From: Helicobacter anatolicus
GTDB taxonomy: Bacteria > Campylobacterota > Campylobacteria > Campylobacterales > Helicobacteraceae
Length of the DNA stretch: 64,000 nucleotides
Assembly (NCBI RefSeq): GCF_021300615.1
Contig: NZ_JAJTMY010000003.1
Location: 1 to 64,000 of the forward strand
Reading direction: 5' to 3'
Numbering within the stretch: the first letter of the stretch is position 1; the number at the start of each line of letters is the position of its first letter. The notes beneath the pieces are model-generated. The model ran no database searches, was not told the origin of the DNA, and worked only from the letters and a program-made list of their open reading frames with translations. A program made the position numbers and the translations under genes. Shown here piece after piece: positions 53,088 to 61,882 of the stretch.

Positions 53088-54421
53088 AAACTCTCCAAAA
53101 ACTTATGTAATAAAATTACAATCACTGTAACAGGTGCTAAAAATCGCAATGAAAACAACCAAAGATCAAAGCTAACGCCTTTAAGAAAATGCTCTGTAAA
53201 GCTTCTTAACTTCTCTTTATTTATCCCCCATCCTACAAACACACAAGAAGCAAGTCCACCAAGTGTCATAATAATATTAGCGCTAAGCCAATCTGCCCAA
53301 TCAAAGAGATTTTTTCCATAAATACTTAAGAATTTTGTATATTCTGGATTAAGAGAAAAAATCAACACAACTCCCACAATAAAAATCAAAAATGATAAAA
53401 TCCAAGCTGCTTTAAATCTATTAAGACTTGTTTTATCTTCTAACCATTTTACTGCAGGTTCTAGCAATGAAACTGTGCTTGAAATTCCTGCAAAAGCAAG
53501 ACCAATCATAAAGAGCACACAAATAATATTACCAGCCAATCCCATTTTTGCAAAAACCAAAGGTAGTGTCACAAAAATCAATCCTGGTCCTGCGCTAGGT
53601 TCAGCATTATATTCAAATACAAAGGTAAAGATCATTACTCCTGCAATAAGAGAGATTAATATTCCAGGGATCACTACCCACATTGCACTTGTAAAGAGAT
53701 TTTGATTTTTTTCTGTAGAAGCTGCATAAGTTATAATAATCCCCACTCCAAGAGATAAAGAAAAAAACACTTGTCCCAATGCATCAACAAGAACCTTAGA
53801 ATCAATCTTTGTAAAATCTACATGGAACATAAACTCCCATCCTTTTCCAAAAGAATCTAAAGTCATTGCATAAACCAAAAGACCAATAAAAATAATAAAC
53901 AATAATGGCATTAAAACAAAATTAAGACTTTCAATTCCACTTTTTACTCCACGAGATACAAAATACCCTGTAGAAGCTACAACTGCAAAAAATGCCAAAA
54001 TCTGTATTAACATGTTTTGCTCCACAAGGTTTTCAAACATCTTGTTAGAACTCTCCAAAGTTTGTGGTAGATCAAAACTCACATAAAAAAGATAATATAA
54101 AACCCAGCCTAAAATCACACAATAAAATGTCAAAATTAATGGGCCGCCAATTACTGTGAATCCAACATATTCCCACTTTTGCCCCTTGCTTGCATCAAGG
54201 TTTTTATATGCATCTTGTACATTTGTTTTTGCCTGATTTCCCATCACCATTTCAGCAATCAACATAGAAACACCAATTACAAAAGTGATCGCAACAAAAA
54301 GTAAAACAAAAGCACCTCCACCACTTGTCCCGGCCATATAAGGAAAACGCCAAATATGCCCTAAACCAATAGAGCTTCCTAGAGTGGCCAATATAAATCC
54401 AAGTTTGGAAAAATTGTTCAT
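51775..54421 (-). repeat. Tandem direct repeat of the NSS transporter gene, unit about 1.33 kb
   Basis: Bases shifted by 1331 are identical over several hundred nucleotides on each side of short divergent patches, for example 52401-52429 against 53732-53760 (TM6). Silent positions match too, which speaks for recent conversion or duplication rather than protein-level selection. Confidence 0.9.
53084..54421 (-). CDS. NSS-family sodium-dependent transporter, upstream copy
   Basis: 445 residues, four more than the other copy at the C-terminus and loop 3. TM6 reads SLSLGVGIIITYAA, so Val226 replaces the Ala of the other copy in the pocket position; loop and TM3 start reads GQKWEYVGFTVIGG. Both copies share one promoter upstream of 54421. 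RBS AAAAGGAT. A heteromer or two specificities cannot be told from sequence. Confidence 0.9.
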   Translation of the reverse strand: MNNFSKLGFILATLGSSIGLGHIWRFPYMAGTSGGGAFVLLFVAITFVIGVSMLIAEMVMGNQAKTNVQDAYKNLDASKGQKWEYVGFTVIGGPLILTFYCVILGWVLYYLFYVSFDLPQTLESSNKMFENLVEQNMLIQILAFFAVVASTGYFVSRGVKSGIESLNFVLMPLLFIIFIGLLVYAMTLDSFGKGWEFMFHVDFTKIDSKVLVDALGQVFFSLSLGVGIIITYAASTEKNQNLFTSAMWVVIPGILISLIAGVMIFTFVFEYNAEPSAGPGLIFVTLPLVFAKMGLAGNIICVLFMIGLAFAGISSTVSLLEPAVKWLEDKTSLNRFKAAWILSFLIFIVGVVLIFSLNPEYTKFLSIYGKNLFDWADWLSANIIMTLGGLASCVFVGWGINKEKLRSFTEHFLKGVSFDLWLFSLRFLAPVTVIVILLHKFLESL

Positions 54422-54484
54422 CTATATCCTTTTTTTTATAATAATAAACTAATAGGGTAGCGAAAAAAAAATTAAAAACTTATT

Positions 54485-54508
54485 AAAAAGGGGAAAATTA
54501 TCCTTTTT
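54485..54508 (-). terminator. Candidate terminator of argG
   Basis: On the minus strand AAAAAGG and CCTTTTT pair around a 10-nt loop, followed by AATAAGTTTTTAATTTTTTTTT. Stem is mostly A-T, so strength is moderate. The region also contains the NSS promoter. Confidence 0.45.
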
Positions 54509-54642
54509 AAACCTTTCTTGTATATGAGATATTCTAAATACAAACAAAAATTTTTGAATAATTTTTATATATTTTTTTGTGGCTAAAATGCACAAACCTA
54601 GAGTCTAAAACCTTTATTTCTCCCTCCTTATTTTCTACCTAT

Positions 54643-55845
54643 CTATTTCCCAGTTTTCCCCGCGATGATGAATCTTAAAGCATTTAACTTAATAAATCCT
54701 GCGGCATCTTTTTGATTATATACACTATCTTCTTCAAAAGTACTATATGCGGCATTAAAGAGTGATTTTTTAGATTCTCTACCAAGAATTGTTACATTAC
54801 CCTTATAAAGCTCTATTCTCACCACACCTTCAACCTTTTCTTGCGTTTTATCAATAAGTGCTTGCAACGCCTCTCTTTCAGGGCTAAACCAATATCCATT
54901 ATAAATAAGCTCCGCATATTTTGGCATAAGAGAATCTTTTAGATGCGCTTCTTCGCGATCTAGACACAAAGATTCTATAGCACGATGTGCTTTTAGATAG
55001 ATTGTACCACCTGGAGTTTCATAACAACCACGCGACTTCATACCTACATAACGATTTTCTACTAGATCCAATCTTCCAATTCCATTTTCCCCACCAAGTT
55101 TATTAAGCTTTGTCCAAAACTCTGCTGGGCTTAATTTTTCACCATTTATCGCTACGCCATCACCATTTTTAAATTCTATTGTAATAATTGTAGGTTTATC
55201 TGGAGCATTTTTTGGGCTAACAGACCATCTCCACATGTCTTCTTCAGGCGCTACATTTGGATCTTCTAGTATCTGTCCTTCATAGCTAATATGAAGAAGA
55301 TTTGCATCCATTGAATAAGGTGATTTATTCTTTTTCTTTTCTATTTCTATTCCTGCAGATTCTGCATAGGCTAGGAGTTTTTCGCGGCTATTTAGATCCC
55401 ATTCTCTCCAAGGAGCAATAACTTTTATATCTGGGTTTAGTGCATATGCACCAATCTCAAATCGCACTTGATCATTTCCCTTACCTGTAGCACCATGAGA
55501 GATCGCATCAGCACCTACTTTTTTAGCAATTTCAACCAATCTTTTTGCAATAAGTGGGCGCGCAATACTTGTACCAAGCAAGTATTCGCCTTCATAAATA
55601 GTATTTGCCCTAAACATAGGAAATACAAAATCTCTAATAAATTCTTCCCTCAAATCCTCAATAAAAATATTTTCACTTTTAATGCCTAATTTTTCCGCCT
55701 TTGCTCTTGCAGGCTCCACCTCCTCACCCTGCCCAATATCCGCAGTAAAAGTTACCACTTCACAATTATAGGTATCACCAAGCCACTTTAAAATCACACT
55801 TGTATCAAGCCCACCACTATAAGCCAAAACTACTTTTTTAATCAT
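54643..55845 (-). CDS. argG: Argininosuccinate synthase
   Basis: 400 residues. P-loop-like AYSGGLDTS at the N-terminus, [14 protein letters not shown] and [15 protein letters not shown] are diagnostic. It joins citrulline and aspartate in arginine synthesis. Shows that the organism is better equipped for arginine than H. pylori, which lacks this gene as far as I recall. Separate unit; extended -10 upstream. Confidence 0.96.
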   Translation of the reverse strand: MIKKVVLAYSGGLDTSVILKWLGDTYNCEVVTFTADIGQGEEVEPARAKAEKLGIKSENIFIEDLREEFIRDFVFPMFRANTIYEGEYLLGTSIARPLIAKRLVEIAKKVGADAISHGATGKGNDQVRFEIGAYALNPDIKVIAPWREWDLNSREKLLAYAESAGIEIEKKKNKSPYSMDANLLHISYEGQILEDPNVAPEEDMWRWSVSPKNAPDKPTIITIEFKNGDGVAINGEKLSPAEFWTKLNKLGGENGIGRLDLVENRYVGMKSRGCYETPGGTIYLKAHRAIESLCLDREEAHLKDSLMPKYAELIYNGYWFSPEREALQALIDKTQEKVEGVVRIELYKGNVTILGRESKKSLFNAAYSTFEEDSVYNQKDAAGFIKLNALRFIIAGKTGK

Positions 55846-55887
55846 TTTTAATCCTTCAAGCTTCCAAATTTTTCTAAAATTTGCAAA

Positions 55888-55893
55888 ATTTTA
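55888..55893 (-). promoter_or_regulatory. Extended -10 box of argG
   Basis: Minus-strand TGATAAAAT (TAAAAT 55888-55893) about 43 nt before the argG ATG. No ArgR-type palindrome is obvious nearby. Confidence 0.4.
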
Positions 55894-55949
55894 TCACAGC
55901 TTAATAAAAAAGTTGGTTACAATCCCAAGTAAAATCTTAAGGTATATAT

Positions 55950-57521
55950 GTGAAAAGTTTTCTTTCAAAATTTCTAAATTACCATGGTATAATTTTTTTT
56001 ATCAGCCTATATTTTGTAATTTTTTATCACAATTCCTTTTGGCAAACCCTCCTTGAAACAACCAAAAATTTTGATCATAGATTCTTTTTATTTTTCAGTA
56101 TCGGGGGAATTTTATGTTTTTTATTAGCATTTGTTTTTGAAATTTTATGTAGTTTTTTTACCTACCGCTATATATTAGCGATCTTTGTGCTTTTAGGAGC
56201 ATTTAGTGCATACTATATGGATACTTACAAAATCAGCCTAAATCCTATGATTATTGATAGTATTTTACATACAAATTTTCGTGAAGCCAAAGACTTTATC
56301 CACCCCATGGTATTTATCAAAATCTTTTTGCTTTTAGCCCTTCCTTACTTTTTCATTTTTTTTATCAAAATCAGCCCATCTTTATTAAAAACCAAACTTT
56401 ATTTGCTATTTTTCTATCTCTTCATCATCCTTGCACTATTTTTTTCCAACGAAAAAAATATTATTTTTGCATTCAAAGCCTATAAACCTACCATTGACAT
56501 GTTAAACCCCATTGCTCCTATTCGCTCAACTATCCGACATTTTTCTACTATTTACCAAACACCAAAAAGTTATATGCATATTGGTCTTGATGCAAACCTA
56601 AAACCAAATGATCAAGCAAAAATTATTGTTCTTGTAATTGGAGAGTCTGCAAGGGCTAAAAATTTTGAATACAATGGCTATAATAGAGCAACAAACCCTT
56701 ATACAAAAACCTTTGCAAAAAATCTTATTAATTTTGAAAAGTTTAAATCTTGCGGAGTAATTACTGCAATTAGCATCCCCTGCATGCTTACAAATCTTAC
56801 CCACCAAAACTATACTGCAAGAAATCTTAGCTACTATCAAGATAATATCTTAGATATTGCAAAACGCGTAGGCTATGAAGTATGGTGGATTAGTAATAAT
56901 GGCGGGGAATGTATGGGAAAAGTCTGCCAAAGACTAGAAAGTGATCACATTTCTTATTATCCTGACCATATATTAGATGGAGATATGCTTCCTCAAATCC
57001 ATTCCTTAATCAAAAATGCACAAAAAAATACTTTTTTAGTTATCAATCTTCACGGAAGTCATGGGGCAAAATACTTTGAGCGGTATCCACAAAATTTTAG
57101 TTTTTTTACCCCTGTATGCAAGGATGAAAATCTCCAAAACTGCTCCACCAACTCCCTATTTAATGCGTATGACAATTCCTTACGCTATACAGATTTTGTG
57201 ATTGCGGAAATTTTAAAAGTTCTGACAACCTCTCCACTCCCTCATCTCTTATGGTATGTAAGCGATCATGGAGAAAGTCTTGGGGAATACAATCAATATA
57301 TGCACGGTGGCCTCCCCTATGCCCTCGCACCAAAAGAGCAAACCCATATTCCCTCCTATATCTATTTAGGAAAAGGCTTTGCCTCTTATTATAAATCTTT
57401 GCAATCTCAACAAAAAAATACTCTTAGTCATGATTTTGTCTTTCACACACTTTTACATTTCTTAAACATTCAAACCAAAGATTATGTAAACACTCTAGAC
57501 CTCGCCAACAACACAAAATAA
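55950..57521 (+). CDS. Phosphoethanolamine transferase (EptA/EptC family)
   Basis: 523 residues: five N-terminal membrane helices (to about residue 165), then a periplasmic alkaline-phosphatase-like domain. VIGESARAKNFEYNGYNR and the catalytic Thr in CGVITAISIPCML, plus SDHGESLGE, coordinate zinc. It transfers phosphoethanolamine from phosphatidylethanolamine to lipid A, core, or in C. jejuni also to FlgG. GTG start with AAGG 7 nt upstream; an overlapping ATG hits a stop at once. Acceptor unknown. H. pylori relative HP0022. Confidence 0.9.
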   Translation: MKSFLSKFLNYHGIIFFISLYFVIFYHNSFWQTLLETTKNFDHRFFLFFSIGGILCFLLAFVFEILCSFFTYRYILAIFVLLGAFSAYYMDTYKISLNPMIIDSILHTNFREAKDFIHPMVFIKIFLLLALPYFFIFFIKISPSLLKTKLYLLFFYLFIILALFFSNEKNIIFAFKAYKPTIDMLNPIAPIRSTIRHFSTIYQTPKSYMHIGLDANLKPNDQAKIIVLVIGESARAKNFEYNGYNRATNPYTKTFAKNLINFEKFKSCGVITAISIPCMLTNLTHQNYTARNLSYYQDNILDIAKRVGYEVWWISNNGGECMGKVCQRLESDHISYYPDHILDGDMLPQIHSLIKNAQKNTFLVINLHGSHGAKYFERYPQNFSFFTPVCKDENLQNCSTNSLFNAYDNSLRYTDFVIAEILKVLTTSPLPHLLWYVSDHGESLGEYNQYMHGGLPYALAPKEQTHIPSYIYLGKGFASYYKSLQSQQKNTLSHDFVFHTLLHFLNIQTKDYVNTLDLANNTK

Positions 57522-57554
57522 TAAAGTTCTTAACTTCTTTAGTATGTTTTTTGA

Positions 57555-57560
57555 TAGAAT
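57555..57560 (+). promoter_or_regulatory. -10 box of the amino-acid permease
   Basis: TTGATAGAATGC (TAGAAT 57555-57560) 33 nt downstream of the transferase gene. It lies inside any longer frame of the permease and so supports a start at 57581 or 57593. Confidence 0.5.
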
Positions 57561-57592
57561 GCAAGTTTAAAAATTTAATAATGGTGAAAAAT

Positions 57593-58951
57593 ATGAAACA
57601 AGATTCGCAAAATGATTTTCACAGAATCATGAAAAACCGCCACCTCATGATGATTGCATTTGGTGGAGTGATTGGCACAGGACTATTCGTCGCCACTGGT
57701 GAAAATCTACACAATGCCGGAGCACTTGGCACTTTACTCTCTTATGCAATTGGTGCAATTATTGTCTATACAGTTATGCTAAGTTTAGGAGAACTTAGCT
57801 CGAAATTTCCACACACTTCAAGCTTTGGAGACTATGCGCATCGTTTTATTAGTCCAAGTACTGGCTATGTTGTTACTTGGCTTTATTGGCTCACATGGGT
57901 TGCAGCACTAGGAGGAGAATTTACTGCTGTGGGGCTTTTAATGCAAAAATGGTTTCCTGATATTCCCGTGTGGATTTGGGCAAGCATTTTTGGCATAATA
58001 ATTTTTGCACTAAATATCTGGACTGTACGGATTTTTGCAGAAGGAGAATTTATTTTTAGTTCCATTAAAGTTGCTGCGGTAGTATTGTTTTTATTCCTTG
58101 GCTTTGGCGTAATTTTGTACAATATTTTTTCCCAAGGATTTAATGCGACTTTTATCAATTATTACAAAGATGGTTGGTTTCCCAATGGAATCCCCGCAAT
58201 TTTAATGACAATCCTAGCGGTAAATTTTGCATTTTCTGGAACAGAAGTAATTGGCGTGGCAGTTGGTGAAACTAAATCCCCTGAACATGCAATGCCAAAA
58301 GCTATTAACGCCACACTTTGGCGACTTGTTTTATTTTTTATTGGCACCGTTTTTATTATTGCTACCCTACTTCCTTATAATGATGCACGTATTACTACAA
58401 GCCCATTTGTCGCAGTCTTGGACAAAATTGGCATTCCTTTTGCTGGTGATATTATGAATTTTATCATTATTATTGCAATCTTTTCTGTAAGTAATTCTGC
58501 GCTTTATGCTTCATCTAGAATGCTTTGGAATCTAGGAAATCAGGGTAAAATTCCTAAATTTTTTGGCAAAGTTAATCACAGAGGCATTCCCGTAAATGCA
58601 GTAATTTTTTCAATGATTGGATCTTTAAGCGCACTTGGTTCTCTTGTCTTTGCGCCCAATATTGTTTTTACCACTCTTATTAGTGTATCTGGTTTTACTT
58701 CAATTCTTACCTGGATGTCTGTTAGTCTTGCACAATATAATTTTAGAAAAAATATGGCAAAGGAAGATGAAGATTCTCTTCCTTACAAAACCCCCCTAAT
58801 GCCATATACACCGATTATTGCACTTGTTCTTTGTAGCGCCTCAATCATTGGTTGCCTTTTTGATCCTACACAAAGAATTGCAATCTTTGCTACAGCAATT
58901 TTTGTCTTTTTCTGCTATATGGCATATTTTTTTACAAAATCAAAAAAATAA
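57593..58951 (+). CDS. APC-family amino-acid permease (LysP/AroP type)
   Basis: 452 residues from the ATG at 57593; an ATG at 57581 is possible, and a frame from 57551 would lie upstream of the putative transcript start. Twelve helices; GGVIGTGLFVATGE in TM1 and GELSSKFPHTSSFGDYA in TM2 to loop are family signatures. H. pylori HP1017 is similar. Imports a basic or aromatic amino acid with protons. Its end overlaps the convergent membrane protein gene by 12 nt. Confidence 0.88.
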   Translation: MKQDSQNDFHRIMKNRHLMMIAFGGVIGTGLFVATGENLHNAGALGTLLSYAIGAIIVYTVMLSLGELSSKFPHTSSFGDYAHRFISPSTGYVVTWLYWLTWVAALGGEFTAVGLLMQKWFPDIPVWIWASIFGIIIFALNIWTVRIFAEGEFIFSSIKVAAVVLFLFLGFGVILYNIFSQGFNATFINYYKDGWFPNGIPAILMTILAVNFAFSGTEVIGVAVGETKSPEHAMPKAINATLWRLVLFFIGTVFIIATLLPYNDARITTSPFVAVLDKIGIPFAGDIMNFIIIIAIFSVSNSALYASSRMLWNLGNQGKIPKFFGKVNHRGIPVNAVIFSMIGSLSALGSLVFAPNIVFTTLISVSGFTSILTWMSVSLAQYNFRKNMAKEDEDSLPYKTPLMPYTPIIALVLCSASIIGCLFDPTQRIAIFATAIFVFFCYMAYFFTKSKK

Positions 58952-59953
58952 ATGCAAAGGGTAAACCTTACCTTGTGCTCGCAAATCCATATATGCGCGC
59001 ACATTTAAAAATTCTTCTTTAGAAAACCCTGTAAGTTTTTGACGAACAAGATCCATCATTTCTAAATCACATAGGGTATATAAATACCCCATCTCTGCTT
59101 TTTCATCAAACAATGCAAGTTTTTCAAAAAATTGCAATAACTCATCTGGTGTATAGACTGACTTAAGTCTTTTTGCTAATTCTAAATAATCTTTTGTTTC
59201 AAAACTAGATTTTTTCACAATCTCATGAAGATAGTTATCACTCACCTTACTCTTTTTTCTTTGCAAAAACTCTATCACCGCAAGTCCCATATCTTTATCC
59301 AAAGAATCAATTTTTTCAAAATCTAAAAATTTTTGCAAATCTCGTACCTCGATAAATTCAAGCAACTGAATAAAAATATCTTTTTTTACAAGATTTGGCA
59401 TAGGGCTTTTTAGGGCATTGATTCCTATTCGATAATCTTTTTTAAATTTATTCATAAAATTTTTGATAAAAAACTCATTATCGTAAGGAATATTATATTT
59501 TTTAATATTCTGCTCATAGCCAAGAGTAATTTGTCGCAATATTCCGAAAAAATCGTCAATACTATCCACTCCACTAATTTGTGAATCAATCTTTGGCGTT
59601 ATATTAAAACGACTTAAAACCTTTGAAAGCCTCTTAAAATACTCTTGCTTAAATTTTACATGCTGCTCACTCTTTCCCAAAGATTGATTAATAACTTGAT
59701 CAACCAAGAGTGCAAAATCTTTTTTCTCATAAAAAGCATGAAGTTTTCTTGATATAAACCCCCATAAAACAAATAAAAGTGATAATACAAAACAACAAGA
59801 TAAAAAAATTGCTGCCCACATCGCCGCTGGAAGCTCAATTTTTCTATTATCAGGCGTTGCAACCGCAAAACTATCCGGTACAGCATGATATACATACGCA
59901 CTAATTACCAATACAAAAATTACCATAAACCCTAAATAATATCTAATCTTCAT
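58940..59953 (-). CDS. Membrane protein of unknown function (Cj0124c-like position)
   Basis: 337 residues from the ATG at 59953 (GGG-rich RBS at 6 nt). Two helices (about 5-22 and 45-70) followed by a long, helical, highly charged cytosolic region with no motif I know. Last gene of accD-rlmH-DksA-like; C. jejuni keeps a membrane protein gene at this place. A structural link to envelope or division is possible but unsupported. Confidence 0.72.
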   Translation of the reverse strand: MKIRYYLGFMVIFVLVISAYVYHAVPDSFAVATPDNRKIELPAAMWAAIFLSCCFVLSLLFVLWGFISRKLHAFYEKKDFALLVDQVINQSLGKSEQHVKFKQEYFKRLSKVLSRFNITPKIDSQISGVDSIDDFFGILRQITLGYEQNIKKYNIPYDNEFFIKNFMNKFKKDYRIGINALKSPMPNLVKKDIFIQLLEFIEVRDLQKFLDFEKIDSLDKDMGLAVIEFLQRKKSKVSDNYLHEIVKKSSFETKDYLELAKRLKSVYTPDELLQFFEKLALFDEKAEMGYLYTLCDLEMMDLVRQKLTGFSKEEFLNVRAYMDLRAQGKVYPLHLFF

Positions 59954-60306
59954 CACTTACCCTTTTTATTTTTCTCATAGATTTCACGACATTTTACACA
60001 ATACTCCGCATGAGGCTTAATCAACAATCGCTCCAAGACAATTTCCTCATCACACATTTCGCAAATCCCATATATATTATTAGTCATTTTTTGCAACGCT
60101 TTGGTAATTTTCTTAATCTCTTGACCATGTTTTTGCAATAAAATTTCATTAAGATTATGTTGCAAATTCGCAGAAATTACATCCATTTCGTCATTCAAAT
60201 TCCCCAAATCAAACTCTCCATCAATCTCTATATCCAAACAACCCAAAATCTCTTCTAGTCTATTTTCTAGCATCTTTTTTAGTTTTTCCAAATCCAATGT
60301 ATCCAT
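59953..60306 (-). CDS. DksA/TraR-type C4 zinc-finger protein
   Basis: 117 residues from the ATG at 60306 (AAAAGGGAG upstream); the upstream extension overlapping rlmH is rejected. A helical hairpin (about 1-80) precedes CEMC...CVKC, the four-Cys zinc finger. DksA proteins bind the RNA polymerase secondary channel and act with ppGpp. The hairpin tip lacks a clear DxxDxA motif, so activity may differ. Overlap with the next gene is TGATG. Confidence 0.8.
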   Translation of the reverse strand: MDTLDLEKLKKMLENRLEEILGCLDIEIDGEFDLGNLNDEMDVISANLQHNLNEILLQKHGQEIKKITKALQKMTNNIYGICEMCDEEIVLERLLIKPHAEYCVKCREIYEKNKKGK

Positions 60307-60316
60307 GCTCTCCCTT

Positions 60317-60775
60317 TTATTTGTGATAAGGATGCTTATGTAAAATACTAAGTCCTCGATAAATTTGCTCACATAATACAATTTTTGCAATTTTATGACT
60401 CATAGTAAGTTTGCTTAAACTTAAAGTTCTAGTTTCTTTTAAAAAATTTTCTTCAAAACCAAACGACCCTCCAATAAAAAAATTTACATGCATACAATCC
60501 AGCATTTTACTAAATATAAAACTATCGCAAGTTTTAGCATCAGGATGTAGGGCAATATTATTAGCAGTGTGGTTTTTAGAAAGATAAGGAGAAAGAATCT
60601 TAGTATAGCTACTCTGTGCCTCCTTGGCAGATTTTTTTTGTGCTTGCAAAACTTCTGTATTAAAAAGATTAAAAATTTTCAACTCTGCACCAAATTGCTT
60701 ACACAATTTTTGATAATGCACTATAAAATCATCTTCTTTTTCTTTTTTAGCTATACAATACAGGTTGATTTTCAT
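60317..60775 (-). CDS. rlmH: 23S rRNA pseudouridine-1915 N3-methyltransferase
   Basis: 152 residues of the SPOUT type, with IGGSFGFEE for the cofactor knot and the C-terminal signature SLSKLTMSHKIAKIVLCEQ...HPYHK. It methylates pseudouridine 1915 in helix 69. ATG lies inside the end of accD (29-nt overlap). Confidence 0.92.
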   Translation of the reverse strand: MKINLYCIAKKEKEDDFIVHYQKLCKQFGAELKIFNLFNTEVLQAQKKSAKEAQSSYTKILSPYLSKNHTANNIALHPDAKTCDSFIFSKMLDCMHVNFFIGGSFGFEENFLKETRTLSLSKLTMSHKIAKIVLCEQIYRGLSILHKHPYHK

Positions 60776-61619
60776 TTACAGGCACCAACATAGAAATAAT
60801 ATCGCTCAAAGTTTTTTTCATATCTTTGCGATGCACTACCATATCAATTAAGCCATGTTCCAATAGAAATTCTGCAGTCTGAAAGCCCTCTGGCAAATCT
60901 GCACCAATAGTCTGCTTAATCACCCTGGCACCTGCAAATCCAATCATAGCACCAGGTTCTGCCAAAATCAAATCTCCCAAAAATGCAAAAGAAGCACTCA
61001 CACCCCCAAAAGTGGGATCAGTAAGCAGAGAGATAAAAGGGATTTTTGCCTCACTAAGCTTATTGAGTGCGGCACTAGTTTTTGCCATCTGCATCAAAGA
61101 AAAAGTAGATTCTTGCATCCTAGCACCCCCACTTGTAGATACAATAATTAATGCTTGCTTATTTTGCAAACTCCTTTGTACTGCTCTTACAATCTTCTCC
61201 CCCTCTACAGACCCCAAACTCCCCCCCATAAACGCAAAATCAAACACCACTAATTGCACAGGGATTTTATTAATTCTTGCAAATCCCGCAATTACAGAGC
61301 TAGGACGGCCGGTTTTATTTTTATATTTTTCGATTCTCTTTTTATAGCTTTCTTTATCTACAAAATTTAGCGGATCTATTGGCGACAATTCCTTATCATA
61401 CTCTACAAAACTCTGACTATCGCAAAGAAAATCTATACGATCTTGTGCAGAGATTCTAAAATGATGTCCACATTTTGGGCAAACATAAAGCTGTGCATGC
61501 ACTTCCTTATAATACATCAAAGCACTACAACCATCACACTTAATCCAATGGCTTGTAGTATCTTTTTTTGCTCTTGCTTCATCTCGCTTAAGATTCTTCA
61601 AAAAATCCGTAAAAAACAT
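60747..61619 (-). CDS. accD: Acetyl-CoA carboxylase carboxyltransferase beta subunit
   Basis: 290 residues. N-terminal zinc ribbon CDGC...CPKC (about residues 29-52), then a crotonase-like carboxyltransferase domain with STSGGARMQE and DPTFGGVSASFA. Works with AccA to make malonyl-CoA. First of four overlapping genes, same order as H. pylori HP0950-HP0948. Confidence 0.96.
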   Translation of the reverse strand: MFFTDFLKNLKRDEARAKKDTTSHWIKCDGCSALMYYKEVHAQLYVCPKCGHHFRISAQDRIDFLCDSQSFVEYDKELSPIDPLNFVDKESYKKRIEKYKNKTGRPSSVIAGFARINKIPVQLVVFDFAFMGGSLGSVEGEKIVRAVQRSLQNKQALIIVSTSGGARMQESTFSLMQMAKTSAALNKLSEAKIPFISLLTDPTFGGVSASFAFLGDLILAEPGAMIGFAGARVIKQTIGADLPEGFQTAEFLLEHGLIDMVVHRKDMKKTLSDIISMLVPVNENQPVLYS

Positions 61620-61807
61620 AACACGCCTCTTGCCTCATAAAATTAATGATAAAATTTTAGCAAAATATTTGATGTTTTTATCCTTCACATCACAAGTACC
61701 TAAAAACCCTAAATCTTTATCCTGATTTTTATTCATCTTTATTTCATAAAGAACAAAAACTTATTACTAGCAACAATACAGCAAATAATAAAAATTTCAT
61801 AAAAATG

Positions 61808-61845
61808 TCAAGAAATCTTGAAAAGTTTTAAAAAATATGTATAAT
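61808..61845 (+). promoter_or_regulatory. Promoter with overlapping palindrome before the autotransporter gene
   Basis: TTGAAA (61818-61823), 16 nt, TATAAT (61840-61845) preceded by TG at -1 spacing: a strong vegetative promoter. The palindrome TCAAGA-AA-TCTTGA (61808-61821) overlaps the -35. Start codon is about 38 nt after the -10. The remaining 263-nt gap between accD and this gene shows no ORF. Confidence 0.6.
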
Positions 61846-61882
61846 TCTGCCCCAAAAAACAAAAAAACTATAAGGATAATCT

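Noticed and set aside
51762-54421. Tandem NSS copies as a pure assembly duplicate
   Set aside because: The copies carry distinct patches, different C-termini and one indel, so they are two real genes, though read data were not seen.
61620-61807. Small gene between accD and the autotransporter
   Set aside because: No frame with a start and RBS; only AT-rich promoter-like sequence.
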